Notes: generated by a model from the sequence alone, not told the origin. DNA of 64,000 nt from Streptomyces inhibens (GCF_003389455.1 NZ_QUAC01000310.1:1-64000), one strand, 5' to 3'; numbered from the stretch's first letter, positions 18,399-27,250 are shown. A program made the numbers and translations.

Positions 18399-20138
18399 TC
18401 ACCGGGGGGCGCGGTCGCTCCCCGGGGCGGCCGGTGCCACCGGCCAGACCGGAATCTGTGCCCGCTCCAGCTCCGGAAGCACGGCCTCCGCGAGCACATC
18501 GGCGTGCCCCAGCGCGATGTCCCGTGCGAGGGCGGCGGTGTCGGGGCGAGGGGTTGGTCCATTGGGGGGCGGGGTGGTGATGGGGTGAGGGTTCGCTCGG
18601 GTGGGTGGCGGGGTCGGCGTGCGGCTGTCGGTGTGGGGGGACGGTGGCCGCCGGGCGGCCGGCATGGCGAGCGGCTCGGAAGATGGCACGGAGGGCGGCG
18701 AGGCGAACGGCACGGCTGATACGGGCAGTTGACGCATCGGTTCGCCGAGCCGCGCCTGCCCGGGGCGCGGGGCGGCGGTGTACGGGAGGGGCACGGCATC
18801 TGCCAGGGGAAGCGCGGCGTCGGTGGGGAGCGGGGGCGCACCGCTGGGTGCGGCGGTATCTGAGGCGAGAGGGGGGCCGTCGGGAGCGGGCGACTGGTGG
18901 ATGTGGCCAGGAATCGTCGGCTCCTGGGGCGTCACCCCGAGAGCGGGGCCGTCCTGAGCGTCGTACTCCGGAGAGGGCCGGTCTGTGCCAGCCACGGAAG
19001 GCATCCAGGCCTTCTCGTACCGAGTGGCCGCCCCTTCGAGTTGCTCCGCGGGCCGTCCGGAGACGGAAGAAACCTCCGGCCTGTACGGGGCGTCGTGGTG
19101 CGCGGGCATCGGGATGATGGGGGGAGCGGGGGCCTTGCGCGGCCCGGGGGCTGCGCGCGGGTAAGGGGTGGTGCGGTGCACGGGCGTCGGGTCGGCGGCG
19201 GCGTATGGAGGCGGACCGGGTGATGCTCCCCCGAACGGGGCGGCCGTGGGGGCCCAGGACCGGTCAACCGGTGGGGGAGGGGGCGCTGCTGGAGGCACCG
19301 CGGGGGCCACGGCTGGAGGCACCACGCGAGGCGCCACCGGCGTCGGCGACACGGGCGGCCCGGATGCTGCTTCCCCGTACAGCGGGTTGCCGCGGTCCGC
19401 GGGCAACGGTCGGGGAGGGCGGGGAGCCGTCCCGGTGGACAGGGGCCGCGATTCCCCTGGCGACTCCCGTCCGTACGCGCCCTCTCCGGATGCGCCCTCT
19501 CTGTATGCCACCTCTCCGTACGCGCCCATCCCGTGCACGCCCTCAACAGGCCGTGGCGTTTTCGGAGGCAGAGACCCCCCAACGCCCGGCGCCCGGGCCC
19601 CCGTTCGGCGAACTCCGAGGCGTACGCCACCACTACCACTGGGGCTACTACCGGGGCCCACCGAACGGAGCGCCCGCAGGGTGCCTCGTACCGTCCTCAG
19701 AAGAGAGCCACGCGTGGTGGACGCGGCCTCCCCGCCAGGGCGCGCCGTGCCGGGGCGGTCGTCCGGCTCCTCGGACGCCGGTCTGTACGGGGGGCGCGGC
19801 AGGGCAGCGCCCCCCGTGGCACCGCTTTCGGCGCCGAAGCCGGCACCGCGCGGCATCCCCAGCACCGCGCCGCGCCCACCCAGAGGCACCCCGCGCGGCA
19901 GCAGTCGCCCCGCCGCGGACACGGCGGGCGCCGGACGCCAGGCGGCGAGCTCGTGCCGGAAACCCGGGAGCCGGCTGCCCGGAACCCAGGGCAGCCTCAT
20001 CAGCGCTGCAACAGGAGGTCGGTGGACGGACACGGGCCCGCCGCCCGTCGCGGGCGGCGCACTCCGTGCCGTACTCCGCGTCGCACTCTGTGTCGCACTC
20101 CGTGTCGCGCGGTGGCGCCGGGGCAGACGCAGTCTCAC
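18399..20138 (-). CDS. Proline-rich, largely disordered CIS protein
   Basis: A 579-aa protein starting at GTG 20138 in a GTGA overlap with the DUF6760-like gene. The N-terminus is basic (VRLRLPRRHRATRSATQSAT) and is followed by a short ordered-looking stretch (RLPWVPGSRLPGFRHELAAW). The bulk, about residues 60-540, is Pro, Gly, Ala, Ser and Arg rich with many PP and TP runs. A short helix closes the protein (ALARDIALGHADVLAEAVLPELERAQI split over residues ~540-566). I do not recognise a named family. The ordered ends and long linker suggest a tether, scaffold or cargo adaptor. Position and overlap tie it to the CIS operon. Confidence 0.65.
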   Translation of the reverse strand: MRLRLPRRHRATRSATQSATRSTARSAPPATGGGPVSVHRPPVAALMRLPWVPGSRLPGFRHELAAWRPAPAVSAAGRLLPRGVPLGGRGAVLGMPRGAGFGAESGATGGAALPRPPYRPASEEPDDRPGTARPGGEAASTTRGSLLRTVRGTLRALRSVGPGSSPSGSGGVRLGVRRTGARAPGVGGSLPPKTPRPVEGVHGMGAYGEVAYREGASGEGAYGRESPGESRPLSTGTAPRPPRPLPADRGNPLYGEAASGPPVSPTPVAPRVVPPAVAPAVPPAAPPPPPVDRSWAPTAAPFGGASPGPPPYAAADPTPVHRTTPYPRAAPGPRKAPAPPIIPMPAHHDAPYRPEVSSVSGRPAEQLEGAATRYEKAWMPSVAGTDRPSPEYDAQDGPALGVTPQEPTIPGHIHQSPAPDGPPLASDTAAPSGAPPLPTDAALPLADAVPLPYTAAPRPGQARLGEPMRQLPVSAVPFASPPSVPSSEPLAMPAARRPPSPHTDSRTPTPPPTRANPHPITTPPPNGPTPRPDTAALARDIALGHADVLAEAVLPELERAQIPVWPVAPAAPGSDRAPR

Positions 20139-20302
20139 GGTATCCCTCCCTTCTCCGTACGTGAGGTGTTGATCCGGGCGATCTCCCGCACCCATGCGCG
20201 CCGTTCACCGTGCGGGAGACCGAGGATGTCCGCGTGCGACCAGTGGAAGTGGTAGGCGAGGTACGCGGACTCCTCCCGCAGCCGCTGCGCGGGGTGCGTC
20301 AT
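20135..20302 (-). CDS. DUF6760-like small CIS protein
   Basis: A 55-aa protein, MTHPAQRLREESAYLAYHFH followed by WSHADILGLPHGERRAWVREIARIN. Small proteins of this pattern sit after the tube and tail chaperone genes in contractile injection loci. It starts with an ATGA overlap with the upstream gene and ends with a GTGA overlap with the proline-rich gene, so it is held between two coupled junctions. Helical, no membrane segment. Function unknown; tail assembly is likely from context. Confidence 0.75.
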   Translation of the reverse strand: MTHPAQRLREESAYLAYHFHWSHADILGLPHGERRAWVREIARINTSRTEKGGIP

Positions 20303-20694
20303 CCTTCCCCCAGGCGGTCACCTGCCGTTCGACCCGGTACGGCGAACTGCGTGCCGCAGGACGGGCAGGCGACGGCCTGGTGGTCGGGGCCCAAGCCGTT
20401 GATCTCGCGGTAGAAGTCCTGGAGATAGGCCAGGTCCGCGGCGAACAGCCGCTCCACCACGTCGGCATGGATATCGGTCAGGCTCCCCAGCCTGGTGATC
20501 ACCAGGCTGAGCAGCACGACCCCGAGATACGCCGGGTTCTCCCGCACCCGCTGGTCGACCAGCGGCGACAGTTCGTCCCGGGCGGTGGCGAGCCGCATAC
20601 TGCCTCGCCGGTGCACGGTGCCGCTGCCGTCCACGTAGCCGTGGGGCAGCTCGAACTCGAACTCGGTGCGCAGCCCGGGGGCTTGCTCCTGCAT
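20299..20694 (-). CDS. Small tail assembly-type protein of CIS operon
   Basis: A 131-aa protein: FEFELPHGYVDGSGTVHRRG, then MRLATARDELSPLVDQRVRENPAYLGVVLLSLVITRLGSL and FAADLAYLQDFYREINGL. This pattern is typical of the small phage-tail-assembly-like protein found between tube and LysM genes in CIS clusters. The C-terminal part has an ACPSCGTQF motif, which may bind a metal with His nearby or be half a zinc knuckle. The start is ATG 20694 after GGAGAATCACCT. Stop and next start overlap (ATGA). Confidence 0.78.
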   Translation of the reverse strand: MQEQAPGLRTEFEFELPHGYVDGSGTVHRRGSMRLATARDELSPLVDQRVRENPAYLGVVLLSLVITRLGSLTDIHADVVERLFAADLAYLQDFYREINGLGPDHQAVACPSCGTQFAVPGRTAGDRLGEG

Positions 20695-20742
20695 AGGTGA
20701 TTCTCCAGGCAGAGAAGAGGGGCGGACAGCGGGTCGGGACGG

Positions 20743-22290
20743 TCAGTCGATGTACTCACGGAACACGGTTCCGGCCTGGGCGTCCTTGGCCCATGCCTCG
20801 ACCTTGAACGAGGCGGACTGCTGGCCCGCCGTCAGGACCGGAGCGGTGGCGGTGCCGTCGTCCCCGCTGGTGGCGTTGGCCGTCGGATTGCCGCCGAAGC
20901 TCGCAGGATTCGAGCCCATGACCCGGAAGGTGACCCGGACCTTCGGCACGGGAGCGCCGTTCTTGTCGACGACCACCACCCTCAGCCGACGGTCGAAGTT
21001 CTCCCCGGGATCGGCGTGCTGGCCGGCGCCCGAGTGGTAGCGGGTGGAGTCGGCCTTGTCGACGGTCGCCCGGACAACGAGGTTCTCGAAGCGGGTGTAC
21101 CCCTGTTTCTCGGTCCATTCGGCGGTGACCGTGAACGTGCCCGGCTCCTTCGCGCGCAGCAAGGAGCTCTGCGCCGTACCGTCCTCCCCGGTGGTCCGCT
21201 GGTCGGTCTGCCGGTCACCCGGGAAGAAGCGGGCATTGTCACCGACGACCGTGAAGGTGATGGCCGCCCCTGGCTCGGGTGTCTGGTCCAGCCTCTCCGC
21301 CCGGACCGTGAGCGGATGGGGGAAGTCCTGGCCGACCGTGGCCTCCTGCCCCTGTCCGGAGACGGCCTTGAGCTGGTACTCGGAGACCCGGAACATCTGC
21401 CCCGTGCCCTCCAGGCCGGCCCACAGCTGCCCGTTCCTGTCGAGGGCGAGGCCCGAGGGCCTGGTGCCCTTGCCCGTCGCGACGCTGCCGGCCACCTCGG
21501 CCTCGCCCGGATTGATGTAGCCGATCTGGTCCGCGTCCGGCATGGTGAACCAGAGCGTCCCGTCCGGCAGGACGAGCAGCCGCCCCGGGACGGCGGGAGT
21601 GTCGATGTACACCGTCCCGGGGTCGTCCACGTTGTACTTGGCGATCTTCTTGGCCGAGGTCCCCACCCACACGGTCCGCATGATCGCCTCGGAGACGGCA
21701 ACGTCACGCGGCTCGAATTCGAGGCCGATCGGATGCGGGGAGAACCCTCCGTCCGAGGCGTCGAAGGTGAGGAGCTCCTTCGCCTCCGGGCACGAGACCC
21801 AGTACTCCTTGGGGGTGTCGGAGCTGATGGCCAGGCCGTACAGGGCGTGCTTGTAGGTGGTGGAGTACTCCACCCCGCCCTTCCTGGTATCGATGAAGAC
21901 CAGGGACTTCCTGCTCGCGTGCGTCGCGACGAGCCGTTCCCGGTCCTCGCTGTTATGGCCGACCGCCAGCGCCTGGCAGGCGACGGCGGGTCCGGTGCCG
22001 TGGAGCCCGTAGTCACCGGAGGCGGTACAGCTCACCACGCGGCCGTCGGCGCTGGTGTGCGCGTACGTCCACACCGTGGTGCTCAGTGTGGTCAGCGTTT
22101 CGGCCTTCCTGGCCGAGTAGTTGGGGGTGAAGACCCTGCTGTCGTACGGGGTGCCGGTCCGGAACCGGCCGATCCTCGCATCGCCTGTCACGAACCACAG
22201 GTACGGGTCGCCGGTCAGCGGGGGTGCGACCGCGACGGGCTGGGCACCCTCGCTGAGGGGGTAGTGGTTGGGGGACTCAGGTGCCGTCAC
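20743..22290 (-). CDS. Beta-propeller protein with two Ig-like domains (CIS operon)
   Basis: A 515-aa protein. Residues ~20-305 look like a Vgb/NHL-type propeller (WVGTSAKKIAKYNV, LVLPDGTLWFTMPDADQIGY, LALDRNGQLWAGLEGTGQMF). They are followed by two bacterial Ig-like (Big_1-type) domains at ~308-408 (AAITFTVVGDNARFF, then TGEDGTAQSSLLRAKEPG) and ~425-513 (VDKNGAPVPKVRVTFRV, then SGDDGTATAPVLTAG). No signal peptide. I chose GTG 22290 because AGAAGGAG lies seven bases upstream; GTG 22320 would overlap the previous stop and is the alternative. Propeller plus Ig modules suggest a binding protein, possibly a fibre or cargo. Confidence 0.75.
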   Translation of the reverse strand: MTAPESPNHYPLSEGAQPVAVAPPLTGDPYLWFVTGDARIGRFRTGTPYDSRVFTPNYSARKAETLTTLSTTVWTYAHTSADGRVVSCTASGDYGLHGTGPAVACQALAVGHNSEDRERLVATHASRKSLVFIDTRKGGVEYSTTYKHALYGLAISSDTPKEYWVSCPEAKELLTFDASDGGFSPHPIGLEFEPRDVAVSEAIMRTVWVGTSAKKIAKYNVDDPGTVYIDTPAVPGRLLVLPDGTLWFTMPDADQIGYINPGEAEVAGSVATGKGTRPSGLALDRNGQLWAGLEGTGQMFRVSEYQLKAVSGQGQEATVGQDFPHPLTVRAERLDQTPEPGAAITFTVVGDNARFFPGDRQTDQRTTGEDGTAQSSLLRAKEPGTFTVTAEWTEKQGYTRFENLVVRATVDKADSTRYHSGAGQHADPGENFDRRLRVVVVDKNGAPVPKVRVTFRVMGSNPASFGGNPTANATSGDDGTATAPVLTAGQQSASFKVEAWAKDAQAGTVFREYID

Positions 22291-22316
22291 CGCGTTCTCC
22301 TTCTGCGGCGGGGGTG

Positions 22317-23723
22317 TCACGGCTGCTCCGGCTGCTTGATGGTGAGCGGGACGGTGGTGGGCGGCTCGGTGTCGGAGTAGGCGATCTGTACCTGGACCTC
22401 CTCCTCTTCCACCCCGGCGCGCAGCGGCGGCACATAGGCCTGGCCGTTCGCGTCCGTGGTGATGACGCACTCGCGGCTGCCGTCGGTGAAGGCGGTGGTG
22501 CTGTGCAGCGGATCCGCCACCACCAGCCGGCAGGTGAGCGGAATGCCGGGAGTGGGGGAGGCGTTGGCGACATACGAGGCCACGAGCGGCACATCCACGA
22601 GCTCCCCGGGAGCGACGGTGTCCACCGGCTGCCTCACGAGCTGGGTCTTGCCGAGCACGTGCGAGGGGTCGTTGGGGACGACGTACCTGCCGATCTTCTT
22701 GTTGACGGGGCTGGTGTACCAGACCACCGCGTTCGTCTCCGGACTGCCGTGGGTGGCCACCTGTCCGGGGCTGATACAGAGCCCCTGTGCCTCACTGCCG
22801 GTGGGAAGCGCAACGGAAGACTCGTGCTTGACCGCTGCGTTCTTCCTGAAACGGTGGATATGGTTCTTGCCCGCCACCCAGATCATGTTGTCGGGCCCGA
22901 ACGCCAGCTGGCGGGGCTCGTCAGGGAGCGTGTACTCGCTCTGCGTCATTCCGGGGTCCAGAATGTTGTAGCGGCACAGCTTGTTGGGATTGCTCGTCCC
23001 GAACCACACGTACCGGGAATCCGTGATGACGTGGATCGGGGTCTGATCCGCGGACTGTGGCATTTCGATCCGCTGCCACTGTAATCCGGTCCTCCGCGGT
23101 GTACACAAATAGAGCCCGTTGGTTTTCCGCCCGTTGCGCTTCTGTCCCGTGGCCCAGTAGGTGTAGTACTTGTCCTCGACGCTGACGGCCACGGACCACA
23201 GCCACGTGTTGAACTCGTCGTCGGTCTTCGGCAGGGCGTACTTGGTGACGGGCCGCTCCCCGCACTTGATGTGGCCCACGTACGAGTAGACGGGCTCGGC
23301 GAAGACGATGTAGTACGAGTAGGTCGGATCGTTGTCTTCCGAGTTCCCGGCGACCGACCGGAAGGCCAGGTCCTGGACCCGCATCGAGGTGACGGTCTGG
23401 GCCCTGGCGTCAGGCTCCAGATCGTGCTTCCTGAACTCCTCGTCCTCGATGTCGAACTCGTAGATGGGGTCGGGGGACTGTTCGTCGGACGGGGAGGCGA
23501 ACCACACGCACTTGCGGTCGCGATTGACATCAGGGTCGGGAATGATTCCCGCGGTCAGTTTCGGGATGTCCCGGACGATCGGGGACTGTGTTTCCGGTGA
23601 ATTCGGGTGGACCTTCACCAGGGCGTTGTTGTGTGTGGTCACCCATAAGTATTTGTCCGGACCAATGGTGATGGAGTGCGGCTGCCGGTTGCCGAGTACA
23701 GGCGTTTCTTCAGGGTTCGCCAT
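22317..23723 (-). CDS. Beta-propeller/Ig-like protein, first gene of CIS operon
   Basis: A 468-aa protein, first gene of the minus-strand CIS operon. Residues 10-350 form a propeller with motifs HSITIGPDKYLWVTTHNNAL, HVITDSRYVWFGTSNPNKLC and LAFGPDNMIWVAGKNHIHRF. Residues ~360-465 are an Ig-like domain (ELVDVPLVASYVANASPTPG, then ITTDANGQAYVPPLRAG). It is a divergent paralog of the next gene. No signal peptide. The start is ATG 23723 with GGGAGGGGGACCGC upstream. Codon third positions look less G/C-rich than in the neighbours, which hints at recent acquisition. Role unknown; target recognition is a guess. Confidence 0.72.
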   Translation of the reverse strand: MANPEETPVLGNRQPHSITIGPDKYLWVTTHNNALVKVHPNSPETQSPIVRDIPKLTAGIIPDPDVNRDRKCVWFASPSDEQSPDPIYEFDIEDEEFRKHDLEPDARAQTVTSMRVQDLAFRSVAGNSEDNDPTYSYYIVFAEPVYSYVGHIKCGERPVTKYALPKTDDEFNTWLWSVAVSVEDKYYTYWATGQKRNGRKTNGLYLCTPRRTGLQWQRIEMPQSADQTPIHVITDSRYVWFGTSNPNKLCRYNILDPGMTQSEYTLPDEPRQLAFGPDNMIWVAGKNHIHRFRKNAAVKHESSVALPTGSEAQGLCISPGQVATHGSPETNAVVWYTSPVNKKIGRYVVPNDPSHVLGKTQLVRQPVDTVAPGELVDVPLVASYVANASPTPGIPLTCRLVVADPLHSTTAFTDGSRECVITTDANGQAYVPPLRAGVEEEEVQVQIAYSDTEPPTTVPLTIKQPEQP

Positions 23724-24257
23724 GCGGTCCCCCTCCCATTCGATGGAGCGTGGAATGTCACTCACGGTATTCGCTCGCGATTGACATTCGGTACCCTGAT
23801 GTACAGACGGTTCACCCGAACGAGTCGCCGCGGGCGGCATATCAGGGAACGCCCAATCGAAAAATGCGGATGCGAGTTCCCTCTCACGTCAACGGAACGT
23901 TTCCGCAAAGGCGTTGAAAAAGGGGGTTTCTGATGCGGCCGAGATGACTGTTACGGCCGTGCCGAAAATCCATCTCCGTGGCCGAGCGAGAGCGCCAATA
24001 GTCCACTTTCGGCCACGCGTTGGCCTCTTCTCGACTCGCCCTCCGCGCTGCATGTGTGGGGACGAGCCGCCCCCCATCGCGCCGCCTGGCGACGCGGACG
24101 GGGGCCGTATGCCCCAACAGCCCCGGCAGCAACACCGCGTTGGCCGCGCCAATCGTGTGACGAGAGAGAACCTCGCAGCCGTCGCCGGGGAGTTCGAGGA
24201 ATGCAACTACGCGTCACAGCGATAAGCAGATTCCCGATCGCAAAATCCATGCCGTAA
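23724..24257 (+). other. Gene-poor region upstream of CIS operon
   Basis: About 530 bases with no convincing gene on either strand. It is visibly less GC-rich than the flanks and should hold the promoter of the minus-strand CIS operon. I see no clear -35/-10 pair in the minus direction. A plus-strand TTGACA at about 23,779 is followed by TACAGA 15 bases later but leads to no gene. An ATG-CCG-TAA start-and-stop at 24,249-24,257 opens the fragment that follows. Confidence 0.5.
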
Positions 24258-24494
24258 AACGAGAGTGACCAGTACTGGAATTACTTCACTTCGTCGCTTT
24301 CCCGCAGCGGCGTCTTCGCCGACGAGAGATCGGCGGACTCCGAGATCGAGAAGTCCTGGATTCACGCTGTCCTGGGACGATTGCTGGAAGCTCTTCCGGA
24401 CGTGCGGAACCAACTCCCGCCCGAGGAGATCGAACAGGCCGTGGCGGCCGCCCGGCGTTCAGGCCGTCCTCGGCCAGCTCGCGGCCGTGCATGA
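24258..24494 (+). pseudogene. Orphan coding fragment without start codon
   Basis: Plus-strand frame of 78 codons bounded by TAA 24255 and TGA 24492. It reads like real protein: DQYWNYFTSSLSRSGVFADE, then EIEKSWIHAVLGRLLEALPDV and LPPEEIEQAVAAARRSGRP. An ATG lies only two codons before the TAA. It is antisense to the odd basic tail of the DUF2306 gene, so both reading frames probably end at a recombination or deletion junction near 24,440-24,490. Family unknown. Confidence 0.4.
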
Positions 24495-25590
24495 CGCGCA
24501 GGCCCACCACGGCGGTCGCCGCGAACGCCAACACACCGCAGCCGACGGCGACTCCCGCCGAGAGCGCCGTGTGCCGGTCGAGCCCCACATACCGCTCGAA
24601 CAGCAGCGCCGCGGAGGCCGAGAGCGCAGGAGCAAGGCACAGGGCGGCCAGATGCAGGCGCCACTCCTCGCGCGCCCAGCTTCTTCCGTCCCGGCCCGCG
24701 CGCCGCTGGCGGACGAGCATGACGATGTACGTCGCGGCGTACGGGATCAGGTACGCGACCAGCAGGCGCTGCCCTTCGGCGCCCCACCCCAGGTAGGACC
24801 TGGCGATCCATGCCAGGGCGACCGCGCCGGCGAGATGGGCCGCGGCGAGCACCGGCATCGGCACCCACGTCCCGACCACCCCGGGAGCCGTCACCCGCTT
24901 GTCCATCGCGCGGGAGGCGGCCGGCGCACCGAACGCGACCACGCAGCCGAGGTGCATGATCGCGACCCGGTTGATGTCCTCCATGGAAAGGCCGGGAAGG
25001 ACCCACGGGAGCGCGCCCCACTCAAGGCGCAGCAGCGGCGCGGTCATCAGGAAGCCGTAGCACAGCAGCATCCACCGCTGATGCAGGTCGGGGAACCTCC
25101 CGACGGCGGCGAAGATGCCGAACGTCACGCTCAGCACGGTGCCGACCAGGATGGTGGCGAGCACGATCCAGAACGCCGCCCCGCTGAACGCGTCACCCGG
25201 CGCGGTGCGCACCAGATAGAGCGCGGCGCCCGCCATCGAGACGTACACCGTCAGCGCGAACACCACGCCCACGGCCCGGTGCAGCCGAATGCGCCGCCGC
25301 ACCGCCGAGAGCAGTTGGACCGGCCCGAGCAGCATCAGCGCGCCGCCCAGAACCGAGTGGACGATCATGGCGACCAGGCTGCGCGCGTACGGTCCGATCC
25401 GGGTCGCGACGGCGTCGGCGACATAGCGCGGCGACACCGCACGGGACAGGACTCACTCCCCGAACGCCGGTGCGCCCGGGTGCGCGTACGGCCACAACTC
25501 GGTTATCGCGATCGGCGCGTAGCCCACGCAGGCGACCACCACGGCGATCGTGGCCACGCGGCGCCAGGTGACCCTCCTCGGACGGTTCAC
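24286..25590 (-). pseudogene. DUF2306-type membrane protein interrupted by in-frame TGA
   Basis: The frame starts at GTG 25590 behind GAGGGAGTCGCC. It encodes an N-terminal membrane helix (WRRVATIAVVVACVGYAPIA), hits TGA at 25453-25455 after codon 45, and continues in the same frame into SPRYVADAVATRIGPYARSL and several more helices down to 24286 (383 further residues from GTG 25437). The body (VHSVLGGALMLLGPVQLL, HRAVGVVFALTVYVSMAGA, FPDLHQRWMLLCYGF) is typical of DUF2306 proteins, integral membrane proteins of unknown function. The last ~50 residues are very basic (SRSRSPPISRRRRRRCG) and look like out-of-family read-through. It is either a pseudogene, a sequencing error, or translated as a shortened protein from GTG 25437. 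Confidence 0.7.
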
Positions 25591-25713
25591 GGCGACTCCC
25601 TCGACCGCTGTTCCCGATAGTCCTTTCTGGACTAGCGAGAAGGTGAGGGCGTTCCGTCGCCGTGGTCAACGGTCACGGCGGAGGCATCACGATCCGCGCT
25701 GTTCCACCCACTG

Positions 25714-26201
25714 TCAGAAGTCGACCATCATCCGCTCGTAGCGGATCCCGAACTCAAGCGCCTCGCGCTGCCCCCGCGACAGCACCTCGCCCACGCTCTC
25801 CGCTAGTTGCTCGTAGTCGGCGAGCGTGCGGTGATGCTCGTCGAGCTGTACCGGAGCAAGCACCTCCGGCCGGGCGCCGAACCACAGTTTCAGGATGCCG
25901 CGCTCGCGCGCCTCGACGGGCACGAAGGCCGGGTCGGCGAGCCATTCGCCAAGGCTGCCTTGCCCGCCGCGGTCAGCTTCATCGGCCGTCGATTCCGCCC
26001 ACCCGTCTGCCGGACCTCCGACAGCAGGCCTGTCTCCACGAGGCGGTCGCACTGCGCGTACACCTGCGCATGAGGCATCGACCAGAAGGGCGCCACCGTG
26101 CGGGCAGCCTCCACCTTCACGTCATACGGGCTGGCCTCGCCCAGCTTGTCGATGATGCCGAGCACGAGGAACGAGGGGGTGGTCAACCGGGCGTCAGCCA
26201 T
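25714..26201 (-). pseudogene. PadR family regulator with a -1 frameshift
   Basis: From ATG 26201 the frame reads MADARLTTPSFLVLGIIDKL, then YDVKVEAARTVAPFWSMPHAQVY and CDRLVETGLLSEVRQTGG, the PadR winged-helix domain. Around 25,949-25,956 the coding sense jumps frame: LTAAGKAAL continues as GEWLADPAFVPVEARERGIL and ends EALEFGIRYERMMVDF at 25714. One base is missing in the run GCAGCCTTGGCG relative to an intact AAL-GEW reading. PadR proteins repress stress or efflux genes; the neighbouring broken DUF2306 gene was probably its target. Either both decayed together or the assembly has base errors. Confidence 0.75.
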
Positions 26202-26465
26202 GCCGCGACGGTATCGCGGCGACCGATCCGGGAACGCGGCCGCCCTGGATGGCGCCGAGCCATGCCTCACCAGGCGGTGAGCTGCGCCAGGGCGTACAAG
26301 ACCCGCCCCCTGCCTCTCAGTCAACGCCGGAAGAGGCCGGCGCGCTACTCCTGGCGCACGGAGGGCCCGGGCCGCAATGGGAGCGGCCGAGGTGCCGGTC
26401 GTGCTCACGACCGTCAGCATGGAAGTGCAGAATCAACTGCCGTCCAGTCGCGGAGGTGAACCGCG

Positions 26466-26936
26466 ATGACACTGCCCATACGACATCGGCATGGCAGCCT
26501 GCTGGAGCGGGGAATTCCCTGGCACGAGCCGACGGCCGAGTTCGAGGACCTTTTCGAGAGGATGAACCGGTTCTTGGAGTCGACCTCCCTGGCGCCCTCT
26601 TTGAGCGAGACGATGACCTGGGCTCCGCTGGCCGATATGCACGAAACCGACGATACGTACAAGATCGAATGCGAACTGCCCGGTATGAAGCGTGAGGACA
26701 TCGACGTCGAGATCACCGAGCACGAGCTGCGTATCTCCGGTGAGCTCAAGGAACGCACGCGGGAAGGCGTACTGCGGCGCCGGGGACGCCCGACCGGGCG
26801 CTTCGAGTACCGGGCGTTGCTGCCCACCGATGTGAAGGCCGAAGACGTCCAGGCATCCCTCTCCGACGGAGTCCTTACGGTGACCATCCCCAAGGCCCAG
26901 GCGGCCAAGCCGCGCCATATCGAGATCAAGGGCTGA
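26466..26936 (+). CDS. Hsp20/alpha-crystallin family small heat shock protein
   Basis: A 156-aa protein. The alpha-crystallin domain spans about residues 50-145: ADMHETDDTYKIECELPGMK, EDIDVEITEHELRISGE, then FEYRALLPTDVKAEDVQASLSDGVLTVTIPK. It is an ATP-independent holdase that keeps unfolded proteins soluble in the cytoplasm. The usual C-terminal IxI/V anchor appears as IEI at the very end. The start is ATG 26466 with GGAGG ten bases upstream. I see no clear HAIR or CIRCE repeat upstream, so regulation is not evident. Monocistronic. Confidence 0.93.
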   Translation: MTLPIRHRHGSLLERGIPWHEPTAEFEDLFERMNRFLESTSLAPSLSETMTWAPLADMHETDDTYKIECELPGMKREDIDVEITEHELRISGELKERTREGVLRRRGRPTGRFEYRALLPTDVKAEDVQASLSDGVLTVTIPKAQAAKPRHIEIKG

Positions 26937-27056
26937 GCAGCCACCGGGCGTTGACCTCCGTCATGGGCGTCCTCAAGGGCTGATTCTCCAGGCCTGACTC
27001 TCCCGTCCCGCGGTCGGTGCGGTGGGCAACCACCCGGTCGCACCGTCGGCTCATAC

Positions 27057-27203
27057 TTGGCGATCACTCGCGGCGATCAGGCCCGCTTCCGTCGTGAGCA
27101 GGCGGCTCGTTGGGACGAGCGGCGGCTTGCGGCCTACACCGACTACGCGAGGTCGCTGAAGAAGACCGTTACGTGGCAACACGGCCGTCGCCTGGCGTTG
27201 GCC
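27057..27203 (+). pseudogene. N-terminal fragment of a coiled-coil hypothetical protein
   Basis: From TTG 27057 the plus strand reads AITRGDQARFRREQAARWDERR, then LAAYTDYARSLKKTV. This resembles the N-terminus of helical Streptomyces proteins of unknown function. After about 48 codons the sense is lost and the frame runs antisense into the methyltransferase gene. It is best read as a gene start truncated by insertion or deletion. Confidence 0.4.
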
Positions 27204-27250
27204 GGTCCCCGCGCAAGCATGTTGGTACGCCGGAACTGCCGCGACGGCAT

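Noticed and set aside
1..23723. Complete prophage or type VI secretion system
   Set aside because: No capsid, terminase, integrase or lysis genes and no TssJLM membrane complex; AAA+ ATPase, DUF4255, LysM hub and two J-like proteins indicate an eCIS-type particle.
23914..24225. 103-codon plus-strand open frame in the gap right of the CIS operon
   Set aside because: No family resemblance, biased composition and no ribosome site.
25453..25455. TGA as selenocysteine codon in the DUF2306 gene
   Set aside because: No family precedent for Sec at this position, no SECIS-like hairpin seen after it; nonsense mutation or error is simpler.
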